Source: Streptomyces harbinensis
GTDB lineage: Bacteria; Actinomycetota; Actinomycetes; Streptomycetales; Streptomycetaceae
Direction of reading: 5' to 3'
Length of the DNA: 64,000 bases
Assembly (NCBI RefSeq): GCF_900116145.1
Contig: NZ_FPAB01000006.1
Span: 1 to 64,000 of the forward strand
This document shows positions 43,610 through 51,565 of the stretch, piece by piece. Within the stretch, counting starts at the first letter, position 1. Each line of letters opens with the position of its first letter. The position numbers and the translations under genes are program-made. The notes beneath the pieces are model-generated. The model saw only the letters and a program-made list of their open reading frames with translations. It was not told the DNA's origin and searched no databases.

Positions 43610-44884
43610 TCACTCGCGGGTGTGACCGTCCCCGGTGACCACATACGTCGTCGAGGTCAGCTCCGGCAGCCCCATCGGGCCCCTGGCGTGCAGCTTCTGG
43701 GTGGAGATGCCGATCTCGGCGCCGAAGCCGAACTGTCCGCCATCCGTGAACCGCGTCGAGGCGTTGACCATCACGGCCGCCGAATCCATCCGCGCGACGA
43801 ACCGCCGCACCGCGCCCGTGTCCCGGGCCACGATGGCCTCGGTGTGCCCGCTGGTCCACTGCCGGATGTGCGCCACGGCCGCGTCCAGGTCGTCCACGAC
43901 GGCGGCGGCGATGTCCAGGCTCAGATACTCGGCCGCCCAGTCCTCGTCGGTGGCCTCGGTCACCGCGACCCCGGCCTGCTCGCCCGCCTTGCACCACGCC
44001 GCGTCCCCGTGCACCGTGACCCCGGCCTCCGCCAGCGCGCCGAGCGCGAGCGGCAGGAACCGCTCGGCGACGGCCGCGTGCACCAGCACCGTCTCGGCCG
44101 AGTTGCACACCGAGGGCCGCTGGGCCTTGGAGTTCACCAGAATCCTGACCGCCGTCTGAAGGTCGGCGCTCTCGTCCACATAGACGTGGCAGTTGCCGAC
44201 CCCGGTCTCGATGACCGGCACGGTCGACTCGTTGACGACGGTACGGATCAGCGACGCCCCGCCGCGCGGGATGAGGACGTCCACGAGCCCGCGCGCGGTC
44301 ATCAGCTCCCGCACCGACTCCCGGCTCTCCCCGGGCACCAGCTGCACGGCGTCGGCCGGCACCCCGGCGGAGACCACCGCGTCCCGCAGCACCCGCACGA
44401 TGGCGGTGTTGGAGGAGTACGCGGAGGAGGAACCACGCAGCAGCACCGCGTTCCCCGACTTCAGACAGAGCGCGGCGGCGTCCACCGTCACATTCGGCCG
44501 GGCCTCGTAGATGATCCCGACCACCCCGAGCGGCACCCGCACCTGGCGCAGCTCCAGCCCGTTCGGCAGGGTGGAGCCGCGCACGACCTCGCCCACCGGG
44601 TCGGGCAGCGCCACCACGTCCCGTACGTCGGAGGCGATGGCGGCCACCCGCTGCGGGGTGAGGGTCAGCCGGTCGATGATCCCGGCAGCCGTACCCGCGG
44701 CGCGCGCCCGCTCGACGTCCTCCGCGTTGGCGGTGACGATCTCGTCGGCCCGCGCCTCCAGGGCGTCCGCGATGGCCAGCAGCGCCCGGTCGCGCACGGC
44801 GCGCGGCAGCGGAGCCAGCTCGGCGGCGGCCTCCCGGGCCCGCCGGGCGGTAGCGATGACAGGGGAATCCACGACGCTGCTCAT
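43610..44884 (-). CDS. proA: Gamma-glutamyl phosphate reductase
   Basis: Second enzyme of proline biosynthesis (glutamate-5-semialdehyde dehydrogenase), 424 aa. The catalytic cysteine is in QRPSVCNSAETVLVH, the nucleotide-binding area shows LGVVGIIYEARPNVT, and the C-terminal GPMGLPELTSTTYVVTGDG is typical of ProA. ATG at 44884. proB lies downstream in the map at 45471-46589, on the same strand and transcribed first, with a small hypothetical gene between. Gene order proB-orf-proA is the one expected in Streptomyces. Confidence 0.96.
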   Translation of the reverse strand: MSSVVDSPVIATARRAREAAAELAPLPRAVRDRALLAIADALEARADEIVTANAEDVERARAAGTAAGIIDRLTLTPQRVAAIASDVRDVVALPDPVGEVVRGSTLPNGLELRQVRVPLGVVGIIYEARPNVTVDAAALCLKSGNAVLLRGSSSAYSSNTAIVRVLRDAVVSAGVPADAVQLVPGESRESVRELMTARGLVDVLIPRGGASLIRTVVNESTVPVIETGVGNCHVYVDESADLQTAVRILVNSKAQRPSVCNSAETVLVHAAVAERFLPLALGALAEAGVTVHGDAAWCKAGEQAGVAVTEATDEDWAAEYLSLDIAAAVVDDLDAAVAHIRQWTSGHTEAIVARDTGAVRRFVARMDSAAVMVNASTRFTDGGQFGFGAEIGISTQKLHARGPMGLPELTSTTYVVTGDGHTRE

Positions 44885-44937
44885 GCCACCAGCGTAACGG
44901 CGCGCTCACCCCGTCCCGCCGGGCGTCCACAGTGCGG

Positions 44938-45351
44938 TCAGAAGGGGTGCACCCCGACGGGTACGGCCCTGGCCGGCCCGCTGCCCTCCGCGATCCGCTG
45001 CTGGTAGGTCTCGCGGCCGATCACCTCCAGGCCGACGATCTCCCAGGCCGGCAGCCGCGCGGTGCGCCGGTGCTCGCCCCACAGCCGCAGCGCCACGGCG
45101 GCGGCGTCGTGCAGGTCGCGCGCCTCCTCCCAGTACCGGATCTCGGCGTGGTCGCAGGCGTACCGGCTGGTCAGCAGGAACGGGTGGTCGTGCGCCAGCC
45201 GCTCGAGGCCGCCGCGCACCTCGCCCAGCGGAACCGCGCTCCCGGCGACGCTGAGGGTGATGTGCCACAACCGGGCGGCCTCCCGCTCCCCGGCGGCGTT
45301 CCGGGTGACGCCCTGCTCGCGCTGCTCTCCGACGCTGGCCAGTCGTCTCAC
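44938..45351 (-). CDS. Conserved actinobacterial protein between proB and proA (137 aa)
   Basis: A 137-aa protein with the conserved string DHPFLLTSRYACDHAEIRYW and then EEARDLHDAAAVALRLWGEH, ending PVGVHPF. I recognise it as conserved in this position in Streptomyces but with no assigned function. The alternation of beta-strand (HITLSVAG) and helices fits a small alpha/beta domain. GTG or ATG start at 45351 fits; it starts about 120 bases after proB. Possibly co-transcribed with proB and proA, so a link to proline synthesis is conceivable but not shown. Confidence 0.75.
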   Translation of the reverse strand: MRRLASVGEQREQGVTRNAAGEREAARLWHITLSVAGSAVPLGEVRGGLERLAHDHPFLLTSRYACDHAEIRYWEEARDLHDAAAVALRLWGEHRRTARLPAWEIVGLEVIGRETYQQRIAEGSGPARAVPVGVHPF

Positions 45352-45445
45352 CGGCAGCCTCCTGACGTGGTACTGACATGTGGCCGGCCCGACACGCGAG
45401 GACCGCGTCTCAAAGTTGACCAGCTCATGGACGGCCGTGGGGCCG

Positions 45446-45467
45446 TTTCCGGGATCCTTGCCGGAAA
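45446..45467 (-). terminator. Hairpin directly downstream of proB
   Basis: TTTCCGG (45446-45452) and CCGGAAA (45461-45467) pair around an 8-base loop, 4 bases after the proB stop on the minus strand. It may be a terminator or attenuator between proB and the 137-aa gene. Confidence 0.45.
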
Positions 45468-45470
45468 GGC

Positions 45471-46589
45471 TTATGCCCGCATGAGCACAAGGTCATCACG
45501 GTGAACGACCTCGCGTTCGTAGGCGGGGCCCAATTCCCGGGCCAGTTCGCGGGTGGAGCGGCCGATGAGCTGGGGGATCTCGCGGGCGTCGAAGTTGACC
45601 AGACCGCGGGCGACGGCCTGCCCGGTGGCGTCCCGCAGTTCGATCGGTTCTCCGGCCGTGAACTCCCCTTCGACCGCGGTGATCCCGGCGGGCAGCAGCG
45701 AACTGCCCCGGTCGCTGATCGCCCGCACCGCACCGTCGTCCAGCACGACGGCGCCGCGCGGCACGGAGGCGTGCGCCAGCCACAGCAGCCGCCCGGCGGA
45801 GCGCCGTCCGGTGGCCCGGAAGTACGTCCCGGTGTCCGCCCCGGCCAGCGCCTCCCCGGCGTGCCCGGCGGAGGTGAGCACGACGGGGATCCCGGCCTCG
45901 GTGGCGATGGAGGCGGCCTCGACCTTGGTGACCATCCCGCCGGTCCCCACCCCGGCCTTCCCGGCCTTCCCGATCTCGACCCCCACCAGGTCCGCCGGCC
46001 CGGCCACCTCCTCGATCCGCCGGGTGCCGGGCTTGCGCGGATCGCCGTCGTAGAGCCCGTCCACATCGGAGAGCAGCACGAGCAGATCGGCGCGCACCAG
46101 ATGCGCCACGAGCGCGGCGAGCCGGTCGTTGTCACCGAACCTGATCTCGTCGGTGGCCACGGTGTCGTTCTCGTTGACGACCGGCACGACCCCCAGCTCC
46201 AGCAGCTTGTCGAGCGTGCGGTAGGCGTTGCGGTAGTGCGCGCGCCGGCTGGTGTCGTTGGAGGTGAGCAGCACCTGCCCGACCCGCCGCCCGTACCGGG
46301 CGAACGAGGCGGTGTACCGGGCCAGCAACAACCCCTGCCCGACACTGGCGGCGGCCTGCTGCCGCGCCAGATCGGACGGCCGCCGCGCGAACCCCAGCGG
46401 CGCGAGCCCGGCGGCGATGGCACCGGAGGACACCAGCACGATCTGCCGGTCCTCCTGCTTCACCAGCACATCGACGAGCGCGTCCACCCGGTCGGCATCA
46501 AGCCCCCCGGCGGCCGTCGTCAACGACGAGGACCCCACCTTGACAACCACCCGCCGAGCCCCGAGAACCCCCTGCCGCACCGCACCCAC
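45471..46589 (-). CDS. proB: Glutamate 5-kinase with PUA domain
   Basis: First enzyme of proline biosynthesis, 372 aa. N-terminal amino-acid-kinase motif VVKVGSSSLTTAAGG, then VSSGAIAAGLAPLG, PVVNENDTVATDEIRFGDND and a C-terminal PUA domain (about residues 280-365, DGAVRAISDRGSSLLPAG and following). The stop is TAA at 45471. Start near 46589 (MGAVRQGVLGARRVVVKVG). Upstream on the same strand is a lower-GC ORFan, so the operon start is likely here. Confidence 0.95.
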   Translation of the reverse strand: MGAVRQGVLGARRVVVKVGSSSLTTAAGGLDADRVDALVDVLVKQEDRQIVLVSSGAIAAGLAPLGFARRPSDLARQQAAASVGQGLLLARYTASFARYGRRVGQVLLTSNDTSRRAHYRNAYRTLDKLLELGVVPVVNENDTVATDEIRFGDNDRLAALVAHLVRADLLVLLSDVDGLYDGDPRKPGTRRIEEVAGPADLVGVEIGKAGKAGVGTGGMVTKVEAASIATEAGIPVVLTSAGHAGEALAGADTGTYFRATGRRSAGRLLWLAHASVPRGAVVLDDGAVRAISDRGSSLLPAGITAVEGEFTAGEPIELRDATGQAVARGLVNFDAREIPQLIGRSTRELARELGPAYEREVVHRDDLVLMRA

Positions 46590-46717
46590 CGACGTACACC
46601 CTCACGACTCGCTCCAGCCTTGCCCTCCCCAACCTATGCCACGAGCGAGGTCGCACACCCCGGATTTCTCTCCCTCCGAAGCTTGTGAACGGGGCGGCCC
46701 GCTGGGATCGCATCACG

Positions 46718-47011
46718 TCAATCACCGGAGATCCACAGATAACCCCTGCTCCTGACCACCTCGTCCAGAATGGACTTGAACTCCGCGGCATCGCCCTTTG
46801 CGTCGAAATTCCGCTCCATCAAGAGGTCGATCTCACCCATTACCCGCAACAACTGGGGAGAGTTGAACATCGTGTCACCGTGAGGATGAACTCCCGCCAG
46901 AAGGGCATCGGCATCAACGTGTGGCAAGATCGCTTCGAGGTGCGCCCCGGCTTCCCTGCCTGCAGGAACCCGCTGATGATTCTGATCTTCGATGTAGACC
47001 GCAAGGCCCAT
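46718..47011 (-). CDS. ORFan in a lower-GC island (97 aa)
   Basis: A 97-aa protein (MGLAVYIEDQNHQRVPAGRE at the start, ending RSRGYLWISGD) that I do not recognise. GGAG lies 5 bases before the ATG at 47011, a good ribosome-binding site. Codon use is less GC-biased than in neighbours (roughly 55-60 percent GC by eye over 46,600-47,100), suggesting recent acquisition. No signal or membrane segment. Possibly a small protein from a mobile element or an immunity-type protein, but nothing supports a specific function. Confidence 0.65.
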   Translation of the reverse strand: MGLAVYIEDQNHQRVPAGREAGAHLEAILPHVDADALLAGVHPHGDTMFNSPQLLRVMGEIDLLMERNFDAKGDAAEFKSILDEVVRSRGYLWISGD

Positions 47012-47157
47012 GGAAGCTCCACTCCATTGCGTGGGCTCGGCCAGGAAAGACCGAGCTGATCCCACGAACAATCATCCGGACACCGACGGCTTCGGAACAA
47101 GGTGCACGCTGATGACGGGCCCGGCCCGAGCCGGTCCGGACGCTTCCGCCCGCTCGT

Positions 47158-48666
47158 TCAGCCCTGCGAGACGCCGTCCGCCGGGCCCGCCGGGCGGTAG
47201 ACCGTGAGCGCTTGGCGGCGTTTGGCCAGGACCAGGCCGCCGGTGGACAGTTCCCTGACCTCGCCGTCGTACGCGAACAGCACCTGCCGCTCCGTCGTCT
47301 CCAGGCGCAGGCGCGGGACCTGGGCGGTGACCAGGACGCGGGAGTTGTGCAGGGTCCCGGTGAGCACCGCGAGCAGCAGCCGGACGCGGGCCAGGGGCAG
47401 CGAGCCGTCCACCGTCCTGATGTCGAGCAGGCCGTCGTCCAGGCTCGGCCGGTGGGTGGGGGCGAACCCGGCGGGGTGGTAAACGCCGTTGCCCGCGAAC
47501 AGCAGCCACAGGCGGCGCTCGGTGCCGTTGATCACCACCGTGCTGGGGCGGCTCGTGGCGAGCACGGTGGCCAGGGCGACGGCGAGCGCGGGCCACTTGC
47601 CGAGCCACTTCTCCAGTTTCTCCCGCCGGTGCACCAGTTCGGGGTAGACGCCGAGGCTGAAGGTGTTGAGGAAGATCTTCTCCCGCGCCCCGTCCGTGGA
47701 GGCGGCCCGGCCGAGGTCGACGCGGACCGCGTCGCCCGCCCGGAGGGCGTCGGCGACCTCGGACATCGTCTCGATGCCGAGGTCGGCGGCGAAGTGGTTG
47801 AACGTTCCGCCGGGGAAGACCGCGAGCGGTACCCCGTGCCGTACGGCCGCGCCCGCCGCCGCGTTGACCGTGCCGTCGCCGCCGCACACCCCCAGGGCGC
47901 CGCCGTCCCGCGCGGCCCGTTCGGCGGCACCGTCCAGCAGTTCGACCAGGTCGTCGTCGGGCTCCAGGGTGCGGAGGTCGGCCTGGGGCAGCAGTTCCCG
48001 CAGTTCGTCCGCCACCCGGCCGTTGAACCCGGAGCCCGGGTTGACGACCAGCGAGAGGCCGGCCCCGTCCGCCAGGGCGGGCGCGGGCAGCCGGGGCCGT
48101 ACGGCGGTGGCGGGCGCCTCGGGCCGGGTGGGCCACCAGTGCGAGGTCAGAGCGGCGGCAGCGGCGCCGATCGCCACGCCTGCCAGGACGTCGCTCGGGT
48201 AGTGCACCCCCACGTACACCCGGGAGAGCGCGACGGCCCCGGCCAGCGGCGCCACCAGCAGCGCGGCGCGCGGCGACTCCAGCGCCACCCCGAAGGTGAA
48301 CGCGGCGGCCGAGGCGGAGTGTCCGGACGGGAACGAGGTGGTGTGCGGCGCGCGGCGCAGCCGCCGGGCCACCGGGACCTGGTCGATGACGGGCCGGGCC
48401 CGCCGGGTGGTGGGCTTGGCGATCAGGTTGCTCACGGCCGAGGCGATGGCCAGCGAGCCGAGCCCGCGCAGGGCGCCGCGCCGTACGCTGCGCCCGCCGA
48501 GCACCCCGAGGGCGGCGGCGGTGCCGGCCCACAGCACACCGTGGTCGGCGGCCCGGCTGATCCGGGGCAGCACACTGTGCACGCCGCGCGGCCGGGCAGC
48601 CGCCAGGCGGGCGAACAGCACCCGGTCGAGATCTCGGGCGAGGAACCTACTGCCGAATGCGGTCAT
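47158..48666 (-). CDS. Fusion of PAP2 phosphatase and diacylglycerol-kinase-type lipid kinase
   Basis: Bifunctional lipid enzyme, 502 aa. The N-terminal half (about 1-195) is a PAP2-type membrane phosphatase with the three motifs KPTTRRARP, FPSGHS and SRVYVGVHYPSD. The C-terminal half (about 205-500) is a diacylglycerol-kinase catalytic domain with VVNPGSGFNG, CGGDGTVNA and FPGGTFNHFA. One polypeptide could thus remove and add phosphate on lipids. The fusion is recurrent in actinobacteria. Start at ATG 48666. It sits upstream of the lower-GC ORFan. Substrates are not determined; undecaprenyl-pyrophosphate and diacylglycerol are possibilities. Confidence 0.9.
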   Translation of the reverse strand: MTAFGSRFLARDLDRVLFARLAAARPRGVHSVLPRISRAADHGVLWAGTAAALGVLGGRSVRRGALRGLGSLAIASAVSNLIAKPTTRRARPVIDQVPVARRLRRAPHTTSFPSGHSASAAAFTFGVALESPRAALLVAPLAGAVALSRVYVGVHYPSDVLAGVAIGAAAAALTSHWWPTRPEAPATAVRPRLPAPALADGAGLSLVVNPGSGFNGRVADELRELLPQADLRTLEPDDDLVELLDGAAERAARDGGALGVCGGDGTVNAAAGAAVRHGVPLAVFPGGTFNHFAADLGIETMSEVADALRAGDAVRVDLGRAASTDGAREKIFLNTFSLGVYPELVHRREKLEKWLGKWPALAVALATVLATSRPSTVVINGTERRLWLLFAGNGVYHPAGFAPTHRPSLDDGLLDIRTVDGSLPLARVRLLLAVLTGTLHNSRVLVTAQVPRLRLETTERQVLFAYDGEVRELSTGGLVLAKRRQALTVYRPAGPADGVSQG

Positions 48667-48759
48667 GACGGCCCGCCTACCCCGGCCGTCGCCGGTTCAT
48701 CCGACGGGCCGTGTCCTGGTACGCCCGCGTGTGCGGCGCGTGTCACCGGCGTGCGCATC

Positions 48760-49389
48760 TCACCGCCCGCCCTGTACGGGCTGCCAGCCGGCCACCGCAC
48801 GGACCACGGCGTCCAGCGTCTCCGCCTGGCTCACCGGTGCCGACTTCGGGACGGTGAAGGCGTGGCCCGCGTGCGGGACCTCCGTCACCTTCGTCCTCTC
48901 CGGGAACTCGCCGGGGCCGCCGAACGGGTCCTTCCCGCCCTGGACCACCAGCAACGGCACCGTCACCGCCGCCAGTTCGTCCGCGCGGGACCGCTCCGGG
49001 CGTCCCGGCGGGTGGAGGGGGAAGGCGAGGGCGAGCACCGCGTGCGCGCCCAGTTCCGTCGCCGTGCGGCAGGCCACCCGGGCCCCGGCGCTGCGGCCAC
49101 CGGCGACGACCGGCAGTTCCATCCCCTGCAGCGCCGGCCACAGCGCCCGCCAGGCGGCGTCCAGGGTCTTCGGCGCGGGCGCGACCCGCTTGCCGGCCAC
49201 CCGCCAGGGCTGCTCGACCAGCGCCACCGTCACGCCCCGGTCCGGCAACGCCGCCGCCAGGGCCGCCAGATCCTGCGCCTCGATACCGCCGCCCGCGCCG
49301 TGCCCGAGCGCCAGGACGGTACGGGCCCGCGCCGCCCGGTGCCAGGTGATCCGGGCCTCTCCGGCCGGGGTGTGCACTGTCTCGATCAT
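48760..49389 (-). CDS. Alpha/beta hydrolase (dienelactone-hydrolase-like)
   Basis: Cytoplasmic alpha/beta hydrolase, 209 aa. The oxyanion-hole region LALGHGAGGG and nucleophile elbow GGRSAGARVA place Ser in the expected position, with an Asp in GGKDPFGGP and a His in PHAGHAFTV completing the triad. Related to the KANL3/Tex30-type small hydrolase subgroup. Start at ATG 49389. The gene stands between the lipid fusion gene (convergent region) and the divergent GT2 gene. Substrate unknown. Confidence 0.88.
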   Translation of the reverse strand: MIETVHTPAGEARITWHRAARARTVLALGHGAGGGIEAQDLAALAAALPDRGVTVALVEQPWRVAGKRVAPAPKTLDAAWRALWPALQGMELPVVAGGRSAGARVACRTATELGAHAVLALAFPLHPPGRPERSRADELAAVTVPLLVVQGGKDPFGGPGEFPERTKVTEVPHAGHAFTVPKSAPVSQAETLDAVVRAVAGWQPVQGGR

Positions 49390-49532
49390 GCCGTTCAGTG
49401 TGCGCCCGGAGCGCCCGGCGCACCGGCTGATTCCCGTCTCCGAGGTGTGTCGGGATGACTGCGGCCGGTAGGCTTCACCGAACTGTCTTCACATTTTCAG
49501 ATGCTATTCATTCATACCCTGATGGGCCTACG

Positions 49533-51485
49533 ATGAGTACACAAACCGGTCACATGCCGGACGTCAGCGTCATCATCGCCGCATACAACGCCATGCCGTA
49601 TCTCACCAAGAGCGTCACTTCCGCTCTGGAACAGAGCATCGGCCGCGAACGGCTGGAGATCATCGCTGTCAACGACGGCTCCACCGACACCACCGGTGCG
49701 GAACTCGACCGACTGGCGGAAGAACACCCCGCCACCATCACCGTCCTCCATCAGGAGAACTCCGGCAGCGCCGCCGGTCCCCGCAACCGGGCCCTCGACC
49801 ACGCCCGGGGACGCTTCGTCTTCTTCCTCGACGCCGACGACTACCTGGGCCCCGAAGCCCTGGAACGCATGGTCGGCGCCGCCGACCGCAACAGCACCGA
49901 TGTCGTCCTGGGCAAGACCATCGGCGTCGGTGGCCGCACATCACCCACCATGTACAAGAAGAGCGAGGAGAAGACCGATGTCTTCTCCTCCCGCGTCTAC
50001 TGGACGCTCAACCCGATGAAGCTCTACCGCCGCGAGCTCATCGAAAAGCACCGGCTCCGCTTCGGGCACGATCTGAAGGTCGGCGAGGACCAGCCCTTCA
50101 CCGCGCTCGCCTATCTGCGCGCCGCCGGCATATCCGTGGTCGCCGACTACGACTGCGTCTTCTGGGTGCACCGGGACGACGGCGGCAACAGCACCAAGAC
50201 CGTCACGGAACTGGACTCCCGCGTCCGGGTGCTCCAGCACATGATGCCGCTGGTCGCCGCCGAGGTACCCGAGGGTCCGAACCGCGACCACCTGCTGCAC
50301 CGTCATCTCGACACCGAACTCCCCTGGGTGTTGCGCCGGCTCCCTCAGCTCGAAAGCCGGACCGAGCAGGAACGCATCGTCGCGGACCTCCGCCCGCTCT
50401 TCGACACCTACTACACCGACGCCCTCGCCGCACGGCTCCCCGCCATGCTGCGGCTCCAGTGCCACCTCGTGCGGCACGGCATGCTCGACGAACTGCTCAC
50501 CGTCCGCCGGTTCAACGAAGTCCCCGCCGCCGAGCGCGTTTTCGACGTCACCGTGGAGGACGGACGGGCATACGCCCACTACCCGTACTTCCGCGACGAC
50601 ACCGTCAAGATCCCGGACGCCGTCTACGACTACACCGACCAGCTCACCATCCGCCAGGACCTCCACCGTCTCCAGCTCGACGAGGCCACCGGAACCCTGC
50701 GCATCGACGGAACGGCACGGTTCCACCGGGTCGACGGGCAGGAGACGAGCACCGCGCTCGTCCTGCGCGAACGGAACGGCGAGACCGAGCACCGGATCGC
50801 CACCGACCCCGGCGCTCCGCTCGCCCTCCCCCTCCTCACCGCCGCCGGCGGCACGGCCCTCCCGGCCGGCACCTGGGACGTCTTCGTCTCCCTCACCACC
50901 GCAGGGCTCACCAGGGAAACCCGGCTCGGCTCCCGCTCCGAGGACCTCGACACCGCGCCGGCCGACCACGAGCTGCGCGACGGCACCCAGCTCCGCCCCG
51001 TCCGCGCCTACTTCACCCCGCGTGGCAACCTCAGCGTCAAGACCGGCGCGCCCGTCTCCCGCCTCAAGCGCGAACTCAAGCCCGACGACGTCCGCTGGTC
51101 CCCCGCCGATCCCGCGCGGCTTCTCCTGGGCGGCACCCTGCGCGGCCTCGACCCCGCCGGAGAGCGCCTGCTGGTCCGGCTCACCGACGCCAAGGGGCAC
51201 CGCGAGGAATACACCACCGACGTCGACCCCGCCACCGGCCGCTTCGAGCAGGCCGTCCCCCTCGCCGCCGGTGAGTGGCGCGTGCACTGGCTGCTCGACG
51301 TCCCCGGCGCCACCCCGCGCCGTGCCACCCGCGCCGTCGAGGTGCCGCGGGACCTGCCCGTCACGCAGTGGCGCCGCCGGCTCGTGCAGTTCTGGTACGC
51401 CAAGCCGCTGCCCGCCGCCAAGACCAAGACGCTCACCCTCCGGGTCGGCCGCAAGAGCCTCCTGAAGGCGCTGCTCCGCAAGTAA
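49533..51485 (+). CDS. Glycosyltransferase family 2, likely for a wall polymer
   Basis: GT-A-fold glycosyltransferase, 650 aa. N-terminal catalytic domain (about 1-260) with VSVIIAAYNA, the Asp in AVNDGST, the DxD region FFLDADDYLG and LKVGEDQPFT. The C-terminal 350 residues form one or two beta-rich modules (LRIDGTARFHR, LLLGGTLRGLDPAGERLL), as in large teichoic-acid or capsular polymerases. Start at ATG 49533 (MSTQTGHMPDVSVI) is preferred over the longer frame to 49455. Convergent with a CDP-glycerol-transferase-type gene and near a TarI-TarJ-like fusion, so probably part of anionic wall polymer synthesis. Confidence 0.87.
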   Translation: MSTQTGHMPDVSVIIAAYNAMPYLTKSVTSALEQSIGRERLEIIAVNDGSTDTTGAELDRLAEEHPATITVLHQENSGSAAGPRNRALDHARGRFVFFLDADDYLGPEALERMVGAADRNSTDVVLGKTIGVGGRTSPTMYKKSEEKTDVFSSRVYWTLNPMKLYRRELIEKHRLRFGHDLKVGEDQPFTALAYLRAAGISVVADYDCVFWVHRDDGGNSTKTVTELDSRVRVLQHMMPLVAAEVPEGPNRDHLLHRHLDTELPWVLRRLPQLESRTEQERIVADLRPLFDTYYTDALAARLPAMLRLQCHLVRHGMLDELLTVRRFNEVPAAERVFDVTVEDGRAYAHYPYFRDDTVKIPDAVYDYTDQLTIRQDLHRLQLDEATGTLRIDGTARFHRVDGQETSTALVLRERNGETEHRIATDPGAPLALPLLTAAGGTALPAGTWDVFVSLTTAGLTRETRLGSRSEDLDTAPADHELRDGTQLRPVRAYFTPRGNLSVKTGAPVSRLKRELKPDDVRWSPADPARLLLGGTLRGLDPAGERLLVRLTDAKGHREEYTTDVDPATGRFEQAVPLAAGEWRVHWLLDVPGATPRRATRAVEVPRDLPVTQWRRRLVQFWYAKPLPAAKTKTLTLRVGRKSLLKALLRK

Positions 51486-51512
51486 CGGGCCGCCCGCCCC
51501 CGCCCGACGCCA

Positions 51513-51544
51513 AGGGGCCCGGATCGTCCCCGATCCGGGCCCCT
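51513..51544. terminator. Bidirectional terminator between GT2 and the teichoic-acid transferase gene
   Basis: Perfect 14-bp stem AGGGGCCCGGATCG with its complement around the loop TCCC, 28 bases after the GT2 stop and 22 bases before the stop of the opposite gene. Confidence 0.85.
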
Positions 51545-51565
51545 GCGCCGTGTGCCGCCGGCCCG

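Noticed and set aside
46685..47059. 124-codon plus-strand frame in the lower-GC island
   Set aside because: The minus-strand frame has a good ribosome-binding site and a more protein-like composition.
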